Source of the DNA: Paracoccaceae bacterium
GTDB taxonomy: Bacteria > Pseudomonadota > Alphaproteobacteria > Rhodobacterales > Rhodobacteraceae
Length of the DNA stretch: 64,000 bases
NCBI GenBank assembly: GCA_023383015.1
Contig: JAHDXW010000001.1
Coordinates: forward strand, 186,001-250,000
Direction of reading: 5' to 3'
In this document: in pieces, positions 17,103 through 29,166 of the stretch
Position numbering within the stretch: position 1 is the first letter of the stretch
How the letters are laid out: each line of letters starts with the position of its first letter
Program-made: the position numbers and the translations under genes
The notes under the pieces: generated by a model
Databases searched by the model: none
What the model was told of the DNA's origin: nothing
Seen by the model: only the letters and a program-made list of their open reading frames with translations

Positions 17103-17948
17103 TCACTCGATCACGAGGTTCTGATCCCGCAGCACCGCAGGGTCAATCCCCTCGGTCGTGCGCACCACCGCCGCCGCGCCGGTGGCGGCAGCGATATGCG
17201 CCTCGATCGCTGCGTCCTGAAGCTCGGAGGCGAGCTCCTCGGTCATCTCCTCCAGCGTCGGAAGCTCGGCCATGCGGGTCTCGTTCAGCCGCACGAGATG
17301 CCAGCCGAACTGCGTCTGGACAGGGTCCGAGACCTGCCCGGGTTCGAGCGCGAGCACCGCCTCCTCGAACGCCTGCACCATCATGCCAAGGCCGAACCAG
17401 CCCAGTTCGCCGCCGTTCTGCGCCGCCCCGTCGGTCGAGTGCAGCCGCGCGAGCTCGGCAAAGTCGGCGCCGGCGTCGATCTGGGCCTTGAGCGCCTGCG
17501 CCTCCTCCTGCGTCGCGACCAGGATGTGCGAGGCGTTGAACTGGCGCTCGGGCTCCAGCCCGGCAACGCGCTCGGCGTAAAGCACGGCGATCTTCTCGTC
17601 GGAGGCCGCATCGCCGGCCGCGGCCATCAGCGCCTGCGACGCAAGATAGGCGCGGCGGCTGTTCTCGAGCGCGAGCTCGTCGCGGCGGGTCAGCCTGCCC
17701 TCCATCGTCATGGCGAGCGCGGTCTGCTGGATCAGCTGCTCGAGGATGCCGTTGAAGAGGATGTCGTCGGGCAGCTGCTTGTACTGGTCGGGCAGCTGCT
17801 CGCGCAGCACCTGCATGTGCGCGAGCGTGATCTCGGCACCGTTGACGGTGGCGACCACGGTCGCGCCGGTCAGATCCGACGCCGCGGCCGGCAGCGCCAG
17901 CACAAGGCCAAGCGCCAGCCCCAGCCGGCCAAGCGACATTGCGTTCAT
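17103..17948 (-). CDS. Secreted peptidyl-prolyl cis-trans isomerase, parvulin type
   Basis: 281 residues. A signal peptide (GRLGLALGLVLALPAAA) is followed by a SurA/PrsA-like chaperone segment and a PpiC rotamase domain (about 140-230) with ASHILVATQEEAQALKAQI, GADFAELARLHSTDGAAQNGG and FGWHLVRLNE. It should help fold exported proteins in the periplasm. ATG 17948 is chosen because GGGAGA precedes it by 7 bases and it gives an intact signal peptide; ATG 17939 is an alternative. It is divergent from secA, which fits a secretion theme, and 43 bases before argJ. Confidence 0.88.
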   Translation of the reverse strand: MNAMSLGRLGLALGLVLALPAAASDLTGATVVATVNGAEITLAHMQVLREQLPDQYKQLPDDILFNGILEQLIQQTALAMTMEGRLTRRDELALENSRRAYLASQALMAAAGDAASDEKIAVLYAERVAGLEPERQFNASHILVATQEEAQALKAQIDAGADFAELARLHSTDGAAQNGGELGWFGLGMMVQAFEEAVLALEPGQVSDPVQTQFGWHLVRLNETRMAELPTLEEMTEELASELQDAAIEAHIAAATGAAAVVRTTEGIDPAVLRDQNLVIE

Positions 17949-18137
17949 CAGCAGATCTCCCGAACCTCGCCGCGAGGCCCCGCGACGTTGACACTCCGGA
18001 CCCCGGCCCTTACATCGCCCACAGGTTTCGCGCGGGGCCGGCCACGGCTTTCGCCCTTCTAGGGTTGGCGAGGCGGCCGGGCAAGGCGCCGCCCCACACG
18101 ATCCCGAGAGACAGGCGAAGGCAACGCGGGGAACATC

Positions 18138-20867
<2,730 letters not shown>

Positions 20868-20873
20868 CCTCCG

Positions 20874-20904
20874 GGCGCCGGCGCGGCAAAGGCCCGGCGG
20901 CGCC
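20874..20904 (+). terminator. Possible hairpin terminator after secA
   Basis: GGCGCCG (20874-20880) pairs with CGGCGCC (20898-20904) across a 17-base loop, starting 7 bases after the secA stop. There is no run of T, so factor-independent termination is doubtful; an mRNA-end stabilising structure is equally possible. Confidence 0.35.
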
Positions 20905-20960
20905 GCAACTTTGCCAAACTCGCCCGCTATGCCTCGCCTCCGAGGGCGCAGGAGGTGGGC

Positions 20961-21992
20961 ATGAACCGGACACGCAAACTGGCGATCGTGTTCGCCACCG
21001 TGGCGGTGGCGGCTGGCAGCGGGCATGTGATGCAATCCGGCCGGGGCGCCGAGGCCGCGGTGGCGGCGATGGGGACGGTGGCCCCGACGTCCGTGCAACC
21101 GCTGCGGGGTGCGCCCGCCGCCGACCCGGCGGCAACGGCCCTGGTCGCGCTGGCCGAGGTTGCGGTGCCAACGGTCGCGCCGGCCCTGGCGGCCACGGTT
21201 GCGGCCGTGCCCGGCGCGCCTCCGCCGGCCGCCGCGCCCGCCGTTCCGCCGCTGGAGCTCGCCGCCCTGACCGGGCCTTCCGGGGGCTCGCTGCCTCAGC
21301 CCGATGCCGTCCCCCCGGTGGTGGCCGGGCCGCGCGACTGCACGCCGCGGCTGACGCTGTTGCCCGCGCCGGCGGCGATGATCGACGTCATCCTCTCGGC
21401 GCCCTGCGACGGCGATGCGCGGGTGGTGATCCGCCACGCGGGGCTGGCGCTGACCGGCCGCACCGGGCCCGACGGCAGCCTCGTGCTTGCGCTTCCGGCC
21501 CTGGCCGAGGTTGCTGCCGTCACCGTCTCACTGCCCGGCGGGGCGGTGGCCGAGGCCGCGCTCGAGGTGCCCGCGCTCGCCGCCTGGGACCGGGTGGCGG
21601 TGCAGTGGCAGGCGCCCGACGTCTTCCAGCTGCACGCCTTCGAGGGTGGCGCCGCCTATGGCGCCCGCGGGCACGTCTACGCCGGGGCGCCCCAGGGCGA
21701 GACCGGGTTCCTGACCCTGCTCGGCGAGGGCGCTGTCGACCGGCCGATGCTGGCCGAGGTCTACAGCCTGCGCCGTGGGGCGCTGGAGGAGGGGGTGGTG
21801 CGGGTGACGGTGGAGGCCCCGATCACAGCCGCGACCTGCGGCCGCGACCTCCTCGCCGAACTGGTCGAGATGCGCGCGGGGAAGCCGGCCCTGGCCGTCG
21901 AACTGACGCTCGCCGCCCCCGACTGCGCGGCCGCGGGTGACTACCTCGTCATGCCCTGGGAGCCCGGCGCCGCCCGGCTGGCCGGCAACTGA
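20961..21992 (+). CDS. Secreted or periplasmic protein of unknown function next to secA
   Basis: 343 residues. The N-terminus is a signal peptide or anchor (RKLAIVFATVAVAAGSG), followed by an Ala/Pro-rich stretch to about residue 110. The C-terminal 230 residues look like a compact beta-rich domain with spaced cysteines (RDCTPRLTLLPAPAAMIDVIL, APCDGDARVVIRHAGLALTGRTGPDG, ATCGRDLLAEL, APDCAAAGDYLVMPWEP). Start ATG 20961 is preceded by GGAGG at 20951-20955. Homologues beside secA in Rhodobacterales are, from memory, sometimes labelled 'translocase', apparently from their neighbour; I see no motor or channel motif here. Confidence 0.75.
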   Translation: MNRTRKLAIVFATVAVAAGSGHVMQSGRGAEAAVAAMGTVAPTSVQPLRGAPAADPAATALVALAEVAVPTVAPALAATVAAVPGAPPPAAAPAVPPLELAALTGPSGGSLPQPDAVPPVVAGPRDCTPRLTLLPAPAAMIDVILSAPCDGDARVVIRHAGLALTGRTGPDGSLVLALPALAEVAAVTVSLPGGAVAEAALEVPALAAWDRVAVQWQAPDVFQLHAFEGGAAYGARGHVYAGAPQGETGFLTLLGEGAVDRPMLAEVYSLRRGALEEGVVRVTVEAPITAATCGRDLLAELVEMRAGKPALAVELTLAAPDCAAAGDYLVMPWEPGAARLAGN

Positions 21993-22095
21993 GGCCGCTG
22001 GCGCCGCCCGGCGCTTGCATTCCGTCGCGGAATCCGCACCCATGAGCCTGCCGGCCGGGCCGCAGCCCGGCCGCGGCACAGGCGGAGGGGCGGCG

Positions 22096-23094
22096 ATGGG
22101 CGAGGCGGTCGTCGGAGCGGCGCAACCCGTGCACGGGCGATCCAACCGCCCCCGCAACCCGGGCATGCCGCTCGCGCCGGACTGGTTCGTCGGGGTCGCG
22201 GTGAACCGCCCCGCCGCCGAGCGCCGGGCGGCGACGCTGACCGCCCGGCGAAGCATCAAGAAGGAGCATCAGGCCGCCTGGCAGGTCAACGCCATCCGCT
22301 GCATGGACCTCACGACGCTGGCCGGCGACGACACCGAGGGGCGGGTGCGGCGGCTGTGCGCCAAGGCGGCGCGCCCGCTTGCCCCCCACATCCTTGCCGG
22401 GCTCGGTCTCGAGCCCGAGGAGGTGCGGGTCGGCGCGGTGTGCGTCTACCCGACGATGGTCGGCGCTGCGGTGCGGGCGCTGGCCGGCACCGGCATCCCC
22501 GTCGCCTCGGTCGCCACCGGCTTTCCCGCCGGGCTGATGCCGCTGCCCCTGCGGCTGGCCGAGATCCGCCATGCCGTCGCCGAAGGTGCCGACGAGATCG
22601 ACATCGTCATCACCCGCGCCCATGTGCTGGGCGCCGAGTGGCAGGCGCTGCATGACGAGGTCGCGGCGATGCGCGAGGCCTGCGGGCCGGCGCGTCTGAA
22701 GGTGATCCTCGCCACCGGCGACCTGCGGACGCTGACCAGCGCCTGGCGTGCGGCGATGGTGGCGATGCAGGCGGGGGCCGATTTCGTCAAGACGTCCACC
22801 GGCAAGGAGGGGGTGAATGCCACCCTGCCGGTCAGCCTGGCCATGGTGCGGGCGATCCGCGACTATGCCGGGCGCAGCGGCCACGCCGTCGGCTTCAAGC
22901 CCGCCGGCGGCATGCGCACCGCGAAGGACGCGCTGAACTGGCAGATCCTGATGAAGGAGGAGCTGGGCGACGCCTGGCTTGCCCCCGACCTCTTCCGGCT
23001 TGGCGCCTCCTCGATGCTGGCCGACATCGAGCGCCAGCTCGAGCACTTCGTCACCGGCCGCTACGCCGCGTCCCACCGTCACGCGCCCGCCTGA
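22096..23094 (+). CDS. deoC: Deoxyribose-phosphate aldolase
   Basis: 332 residues. Class I aldolase cleaving 2-deoxyribose-5-phosphate to glyceraldehyde-3-phosphate and acetaldehyde. The Schiff-base lysine is in DFVKTSTGKEGVNATLP and the second active-site lysine in VGFKPAGGMRT; CMDLTTLAGDD and VCVYPTMV are further family segments. The N-terminus is about 60-70 residues longer than small bacterial DeoCs but typical of the long form. ATG 22096 is preferred because GGAGGGG ends 5 bases before it; ATG 22042 would add 18 low-complexity residues. The next gene begins 11 bases downstream and would consume the acetaldehyde. Confidence 0.93.
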   Translation: MGEAVVGAAQPVHGRSNRPRNPGMPLAPDWFVGVAVNRPAAERRAATLTARRSIKKEHQAAWQVNAIRCMDLTTLAGDDTEGRVRRLCAKAARPLAPHILAGLGLEPEEVRVGAVCVYPTMVGAAVRALAGTGIPVASVATGFPAGLMPLPLRLAEIRHAVAEGADEIDIVITRAHVLGAEWQALHDEVAAMREACGPARLKVILATGDLRTLTSAWRAAMVAMQAGADFVKTSTGKEGVNATLPVSLAMVRAIRDYAGRSGHAVGFKPAGGMRTAKDALNWQILMKEELGDAWLAPDLFRLGASSMLADIERQLEHFVTGRYAASHRHAPA

Positions 23095-23105
23095 GGGAGT
23101 CTCCC

Positions 23106-25478
23106 ATGCCCAGCGTCCGCGAGGCCCTGTCCGCGCTCGACTACGGCCCGTCGCCCGAATCGGAATCCGATGTGCGCGCCTGGCTCGCCGCCCATTCCGC
23201 GGGCTTCGGCCATTTCATCGACGGCAACTTCACCGCCCCCGGTACGCCGTTCGAGACCCGCGCCCCGGCCACCGGCGAGGTCCTGGCCCGCGTCAGCCAG
23301 GGGACGCCCGGCGATGTTGCCGCGGCCGTCGCCGCCGCCCGCCGCGCCCTGCCGTCCTGGTCGGGACTGTCCGGCCACGACCGCGCCCGCCACCTCTACG
23401 CGCTCGCCCGGCACGTCCAGAAGCGGGCGCGCTTCCTTGCCGTGCTCGAGAGCCTCGACAACGGCAAGCCGATCCGCGAGAGCCGCGACATCGACATCCC
23501 GCTGGTCGCCCGCCACTTCTACCACCACGCCGGCTGGGCCGAGCTGGTCGCGGAGGAGTTTGCCGGGATGGCGCCGGCGGGCGTCTGCGGCCAGATCATC
23601 CCGTGGAACTTTCCCCTCCTGATGCTTTCCTGGAAGGTCGCCCCGGCGCTTGCCGCGGGCTGCACGGTGGTCCTGAAGCCGGCCGAGTACACGCCCCTGA
23701 CCGCGCTCGCCTTCGCCATGCTCGCCCGCGAGGCCGGGCTGCCGGCGGGGGTCCTGAACGTCGTCACCGGCGACGGCGCCACCGGGGCGGCGCTGGTAGC
23801 CGCGCCGGTCGACAAGGTCGCCTTCACCGGCTCGACCGAGGTCGGCCGGGCGATCCGCCGCGCCACCGCCGGCAGCGGCAAGGCGCTGACGCTGGAGCTT
23901 GGCGGCAAGTCGCCCTTCGTGGTCATGGACGACGCCGACCTCGACGCCGCGGTCGAGGGGGTGGTCGACGCGATCTGGTTCAACCAGGGGCAGGTCTGCT
24001 GCGCCGGCGCCCGCATCCTCGTGCAGGAGGGGGTGGCGCGCGCCTTCGCCGCCCGGCTGGCCCGGCGGGTGGCGACGCTGCGCCTTGGCGACCCGCTCGA
24101 CAAGTCGACCGACATCGGCGCCATCGTCCACCCCGTGCAGCTGGCACGCATCGAGGGGCTGGTGGCCCAGGGCGTGGCCGAGGGGGCGGTGCTGCACCGT
24201 TCGCCCTGCCCGCTGCCGGCCCGCGGCAGCTGGTATCCGCCCGCCTTCCTGACCGGGGTGGAGCCCGCCTCGGTGCTGGCCCAGGAGGAGATCTTCGGCC
24301 CGGTCGCGACGCTGACCACCTTCCGCACCGCCGACGAGGCGGTGGAGCTTGCCAACGCCACCCGCTACGGGCTGGCCGCCTCGGTCTGGTCGGAGAACGT
24401 GACCGTCGCGCTCGACCTCGCGGCGCGTATCCGCGCCGGGGTCGTCTGGGTGAACGCGACGAACCTCTTCGATGCCGGCGCCCCGTTCGGCGGCTGGCGC
24501 GAAAGCGGCTTCGGGCGCGAGGGCGGGCGGGTCGGCATGCGCGCCTACCTGCGCCCGGCCGCGTCCGGCCGCGGCGGGCGCATCGAGACGGCGCTGCCGC
24601 CGCCCACCGCCGCCCCCGCCGGGCTTGCCGGGCCCGGCGAGGGCATCGACCGCACGGCAAAGCTCTACATCGGCGGCCGGCAGCTGCGCCCCGACGGCGG
24701 CAATTCCTACGCCGTGGCCGGGCGCGGGGGGCGGCTCGCGGACCTTGTCGCGCTTGGCAACCGCAAGGACGTCCGCAACGCGGTCGAGGCCGCGCATGCC
24801 GCGCAGGGCTGGGCCGCCGCCTCGGGCCACGGCCGGGCGCAGGTGCTTTACTACCTTGCCGAGAACCTTGCCGCGCGGGGCGAGCTGTTCGCCGGCCGCC
24901 TCGCGGCGCTGGGCGCCACGCGCGCGGCGGCGGCGGCCGAGGTCGCGGCGGCGGTGCGCCGTGCGTTCTGGTATGCCGCCATGGCCGACAAGTACGACGG
25001 CGCCACCCATGCGACGCTCACCGGCCATGTCACCCTGACGATGCCCGAGCCCTGGGGGGTGATGGGCATCGCCTGCCCGACCGAGGCGCCGCTTCTCGCG
25101 CTCGTCTCGCTCGTCCTGCCCGCGGTGGCGCTTGGCAACCGGGTGGTGGCGATCCCCTCGCAGACGGGCGCGCCCGTCGCCGCCGACCTCTACCAGTTAC
25201 TCGATGCCTCCGACGTGCCGGCCGGCGTCGTCAACCTCGTCACCGGCCCGCGCGAGGAGCTTGCCCGCACGCTGGCCGGCCACGACGACGTCGCCGCGAT
25301 GTGGTACTTCGGCCCGCCCGAGGGGGCCGCGATGGTCGAGGCCGAGGCCGCCGGCAACCTCAAGGCGACCTGGGCCGAGAGCCGCCGCCGCGACTGGACG
25401 GGCCCGGCCGGCCAGGGCCGCGCCTTCCTCGACGCCGCATGTGGCTGGAAGACGATCTGGGTTCCCTACGGCGCCTGA
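23106..25478 (+). CDS. ALDH16-type fused aldehyde dehydrogenase
   Basis: 790 residues made of two aldehyde dehydrogenase units in tandem. The first (1-480) is catalytic, with Glu264 in LTLELGGKSP and nucleophile Cys298 in NQGQVCCAGA. The second (about 510-790) keeps the ALDH fold pattern (ALGNRKDVRNAVEAAHAAQGW, PWGVMGIACPTEAPLLAL, NLVTGPREELA) but has no cysteine nucleophile where one would sit (NLKATWAESR). This arrangement is that of ALDH16 proteins, known in Rhodobacteraceae such as Loktanella. With deoC immediately upstream (11 bases) the likely substrate is acetaldehyde from deoxyribose breakdown; that is inference. Confidence 0.88.
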   Translation: MPSVREALSALDYGPSPESESDVRAWLAAHSAGFGHFIDGNFTAPGTPFETRAPATGEVLARVSQGTPGDVAAAVAAARRALPSWSGLSGHDRARHLYALARHVQKRARFLAVLESLDNGKPIRESRDIDIPLVARHFYHHAGWAELVAEEFAGMAPAGVCGQIIPWNFPLLMLSWKVAPALAAGCTVVLKPAEYTPLTALAFAMLAREAGLPAGVLNVVTGDGATGAALVAAPVDKVAFTGSTEVGRAIRRATAGSGKALTLELGGKSPFVVMDDADLDAAVEGVVDAIWFNQGQVCCAGARILVQEGVARAFAARLARRVATLRLGDPLDKSTDIGAIVHPVQLARIEGLVAQGVAEGAVLHRSPCPLPARGSWYPPAFLTGVEPASVLAQEEIFGPVATLTTFRTADEAVELANATRYGLAASVWSENVTVALDLAARIRAGVVWVNATNLFDAGAPFGGWRESGFGREGGRVGMRAYLRPAASGRGGRIETALPPPTAAPAGLAGPGEGIDRTAKLYIGGRQLRPDGGNSYAVAGRGGRLADLVALGNRKDVRNAVEAAHAAQGWAAASGHGRAQVLYYLAENLAARGELFAGRLAALGATRAAAAAEVAAAVRRAFWYAAMADKYDGATHATLTGHVTLTMPEPWGVMGIACPTEAPLLALVSLVLPAVALGNRVVAIPSQTGAPVAADLYQLLDASDVPAGVVNLVTGPREELARTLAGHDDVAAMWYFGPPEGAAMVEAEAAGNLKATWAESRRRDWTGPAGQGRAFLDAACGWKTIWVPYGA

Positions 25479-25626
25479 CCCGTTGATCCCGCGCCCATGC
25501 TTGTCCGGCAGGGCGAGGGTGCGGCGGAAAGTGAAGGGCAACCGCCGATCGGGCGGGCCGGGCGGGCGGGCGGCGCCGGAGGAGACCCTCGACAGCGGCC
25601 AGTGGCCTCCCCCTGCCGCGGCGGCT

Positions 25627-26802
25627 TCAGCCCCGACCGGCCGCGACCGGCATCCGCCGCTCGACGATCTCGGCCCACCACGAGCAGCCCGACGGGATGA
25701 TCGTGTCGTTGAACTCGTAGGCGGGATGGTGAACCATCGCCGTGTCGCCGTTGCCGATCAGGATCATCGCACCGGGCCGGGCGTTCAGCATGTAGGAGAA
25801 GTCCTCGCCGCCCATGACCAGCGGCGCCTCGGTGCAGCCGCCTGACACCGCCCGGGCGATGCCGGCCGCGAACTCGGTTTCGGCAGGGCTGTTGGCCATC
25901 ACCGGATAGCCCCGCCCCCAGTCGATCGTCGCCCCGGCCCCGAAGGCCCTTGCCACGCCCTCGACCAGCGCCGGGAAGCGCGTGGCGATCTGCTCGCGCA
26001 CCGCGCCGTCCAGAGTGCGGACCGTGCCGCGCAGCGTCGCCCGCGGCGGGATGACGTTGAAGGCCTCCGATTCGGTGCGGAACGAGGTGACCGAGACCAC
26101 CGCCTGCTTCACCGGGTCGACGGTGCGCGAGACGATCGACTGCAGCGCCACCACCACCTGCGCGCCGACGAGCGTGGGGTCGATGGTCTCGTGCGGCTTG
26201 GCCGCATGGCCGCCCTTGCCCTCGATCACCACCTCGAACTGGTCGGTGGCGGCGAAGAAGGCACCGGCGCGGATAGCGAACTGCCCGGGGGGCAGGCCGG
26301 GCATGTTGTGCATGCCATAGACCTCCTGGACGCCGAAGCGGTCCATCATCCCCTCCTCCACCATCACCCGCCCGCCGGCGCCCCCCTCCTCTGCCGGCTG
26401 GAAGATCACCACCACCGTGCCGTCGAAGTTGCGCGTCTCGGCCAGGTAGCGCGCGGCGCCAAGCAGCATGGCGGTGTGGCCGTCGTGCCCGCAGGCGTGC
26501 ATCCGCCCGCTGGTGGTGGAGGCGTGCGGCAGTCCCGTCGCCTCGATAATGGGCAGTGCGTCCATGTCGGCCCGCAGCCCGATCACCCGCCCCGAGTCGG
26601 TCGACCGGCCGCGGATGACGCCGACGACGCCGGTCGCGGCGATCCCCTCCACGACCTCGTCGCAGCCGAAGGCGCGCAGCCGCTCTGCCACCAGCCCGGC
26701 GGTGCGGTGACACTCGAACAGCAGTTCGGGATGGGCGTGGATATCGCGCCGCCAGGCGGCGATCTCGTCGTGAAGCTCGGCGAAGCGGTTCTTGACGGGC
26801 AT
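25627..26802 (-). CDS. M20-family amidohydrolase (hippurate hydrolase-like)
   Basis: 391 residues of the M20D group. Metal-binding segments GLRADMDALP, HACGHDGHTAMLLG and FQPAEEGGAGG are intact, the lid/dimerisation domain carries the conserved GKGGHAAKPH, and the C-terminal metal histidine region is AMVHHPAYEFND. Such enzymes remove the acyl group from N-acyl or aromatic amino acids in the cytoplasm. ATG 26802 is preferred over a TTG two codons earlier, with GAGGA 7 bases upstream. Convergent with the deoC/ALDH16 pair; substrate not predictable from sequence. Confidence 0.9.
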   Translation of the reverse strand: MPVKNRFAELHDEIAAWRRDIHAHPELLFECHRTAGLVAERLRAFGCDEVVEGIAATGVVGVIRGRSTDSGRVIGLRADMDALPIIEATGLPHASTTSGRMHACGHDGHTAMLLGAARYLAETRNFDGTVVVIFQPAEEGGAGGRVMVEEGMMDRFGVQEVYGMHNMPGLPPGQFAIRAGAFFAATDQFEVVIEGKGGHAAKPHETIDPTLVGAQVVVALQSIVSRTVDPVKQAVVSVTSFRTESEAFNVIPPRATLRGTVRTLDGAVREQIATRFPALVEGVARAFGAGATIDWGRGYPVMANSPAETEFAAGIARAVSGGCTEAPLVMGGEDFSYMLNARPGAMILIGNGDTAMVHHPAYEFNDTIIPSGCSWWAEIVERRMPVAAGRG

Positions 26803-26851
26803 GGGCAATCCTCGGCTGATGCTCCAGCCTTGGCCGATCCGCGGCTGCCGA

Positions 26852-27355
26852 TCAACCCCCGGGGGCTTCGGGCGGCACCCGCGTCACCGGGCCTGCCACC
26901 CCCTCCCAGGCGCCGTCGACAAGTGCGAACCCCAGGACACGGTCGGGGTTGGTCGGTGGCGGCATCTGCACCCCGGCCCGGCGGGTGAAGCCGAAGCGCC
27001 GGTAGTAGGGCGCATCGCCCACCAGCAGGACGCGCGTCCAGCCCAGTGTCCGGCCGCGGGCCAGGCTCTCGCGGATGAGGAAGCCCCCCAGCCCCTCGGC
27101 CTGCCGTGTCGGGTGCACGGCGACGGGGCCCAGAAGCAGCGTCGGATGCCCCCCGACCCGCACCGGCCAGTGGCGGATCGCACCGACTAGGATGCCGTGC
27201 TCGTCGCGCAGCGTCAGGCACAGCCCGGCAACCGGCGCCACCCCGTCGCGCAGCCGGTAGGACGACAGCGCCTCGCGCCCGGGCGCGAAGCAGAGGTCGT
27301 AGAGCGCCTCGACCTCCCAGTGGTCCTCGGGCGTCTCCTCCGCCAGGTGGAACAC
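26852..27355 (-). CDS. GNAT-family N-acetyltransferase
   Basis: 167 residues starting at GTG. The acetyl-CoA site is the GPVAVHPTRQAEGLGGFLIRE segment (R/QxxGxG variant), followed by LVGDAPYYRRFGFTR, a pattern of YhbS-like acetyltransferases. Substrate unknown. It lies 49 bases before the M20 gene on the same strand and 76 bases after the flavodoxin gene; a functional link is not evident. Confidence 0.82.
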   Translation of the reverse strand: MFHLAEETPEDHWEVEALYDLCFAPGREALSSYRLRDGVAPVAGLCLTLRDEHGILVGAIRHWPVRVGGHPTLLLGPVAVHPTRQAEGLGGFLIRESLARGRTLGWTRVLLVGDAPYYRRFGFTRRAGVQMPPPTNPDRVLGFALVDGAWEGVAGPVTRVPPEAPGG

Positions 27356-27431
27356 GCGCGCAGCCCCTCCCCCCGCCCGGGCGCGGCCGCACCGTGCCCG
27401 GCGGCGGCCCTAGCATGGGGTGCGGGCGAGT

Positions 27432-27971
27432 TCAAACCGCGCCGGGCGTGCGGCCGGCCCGGCCGGCGGCGGCGGCCGGCGCCGCCGCCTCCCGCTGGCC
27501 GCCCTGGCCTGCGAGCCGCGCGAGGAACCCCGGCAGGCCGGCGGGCATACCGGCCCTGACCTCGGCCTCCCGGGCGGCGTATTCGGCCACCGCCGCCCGT
27601 CCGAGCAGCGCGCGCATCTGCGCCAGCGCCCCCTCCGCGCCGCTGCCGCCGAAGGTGACGAACAGCCCCACGCGGCGCGGCAGTGCCGGCCGGGCGGCAA
27701 GGAAGGCGCGCACCGGCGTCGCAGCCCGTCCGGCCCACACCGGGCCGCCGATCGCCACCGCATCGAAGCCCGAGAGGTCCGCCTCCGGCACCTCCACCGC
27801 CGGAAGCCAGCCCATCATCGAATCCACAGCCGCCCGTGCGTAGGACAGCCCGGCCGCACGGTAGCGCGCGCAGGCGATCGGCACCACCGTTCCGCCGCTT
27901 CGCGCCGCCACCGCCTCGGCCAGCTTCCGGCTGGTACCGCCCAGCGAATAGACCACCACTGCCGTCCGCAT
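27432..27971 (-). CDS. Flavodoxin-domain protein
   Basis: 179 residues. The FMN phosphate loop is VVYSLGGTSRKLAEAVA (residues 5-21) and the core continues with FDAVAIGGPVWAGRAATPVRAFL and RVGLFVTFGGSG, which are the second and third FMN contacts of flavodoxin-like folds. ATG 27971 is preceded by GGGAGGGG; longer in-frame starts lack a ribosome site. The last about 25 residues are Ala/Gly-rich and probably disordered. A stand-alone electron carrier or quinone reductase are both possible. Confidence 0.78.
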   Translation of the reverse strand: MRTAVVVYSLGGTSRKLAEAVAARSGGTVVPIACARYRAAGLSYARAAVDSMMGWLPAVEVPEADLSGFDAVAIGGPVWAGRAATPVRAFLAARPALPRRVGLFVTFGGSGAEGALAQMRALLGRAAVAEYAAREAEVRAGMPAGLPGFLARLAGQGGQREAAAPAAAAGRAGRTPGAV

Positions 27972-28117
27972 CCGCCCCTCCCGCGCCCGTCCCGGGGCAC
28001 CATCGCCAAGGCCCGTGTCCGCCGCCTTGACCGGCGTCAACTCCTGCGCGCCCGACGCTTCCCTCGGGCCGCGGGCTGGCCTAACCTCGCGCCCGCAGCA
28101 GCAGGCGGAGGGGGCCC

Positions 28118-28987
<870 letters not shown>

Positions 28988-29166
28988 CGGCGTGCGGGCC
29001 GCGGCCGGGCGCGATTCCCTCGCCGCGGCGGGCGCATCCGTGCTAGGCTTGTCCGGCGTCCTCCGGGCGCGGGCGCGCGGCTGACATGCGGCCGACGCAT
29101 CTGTCCGCCAGGATGCAGCGTCGCGCGGCCCCCCGCCGGGCGCCGCGCCCGACAAGGGAGTCACCC

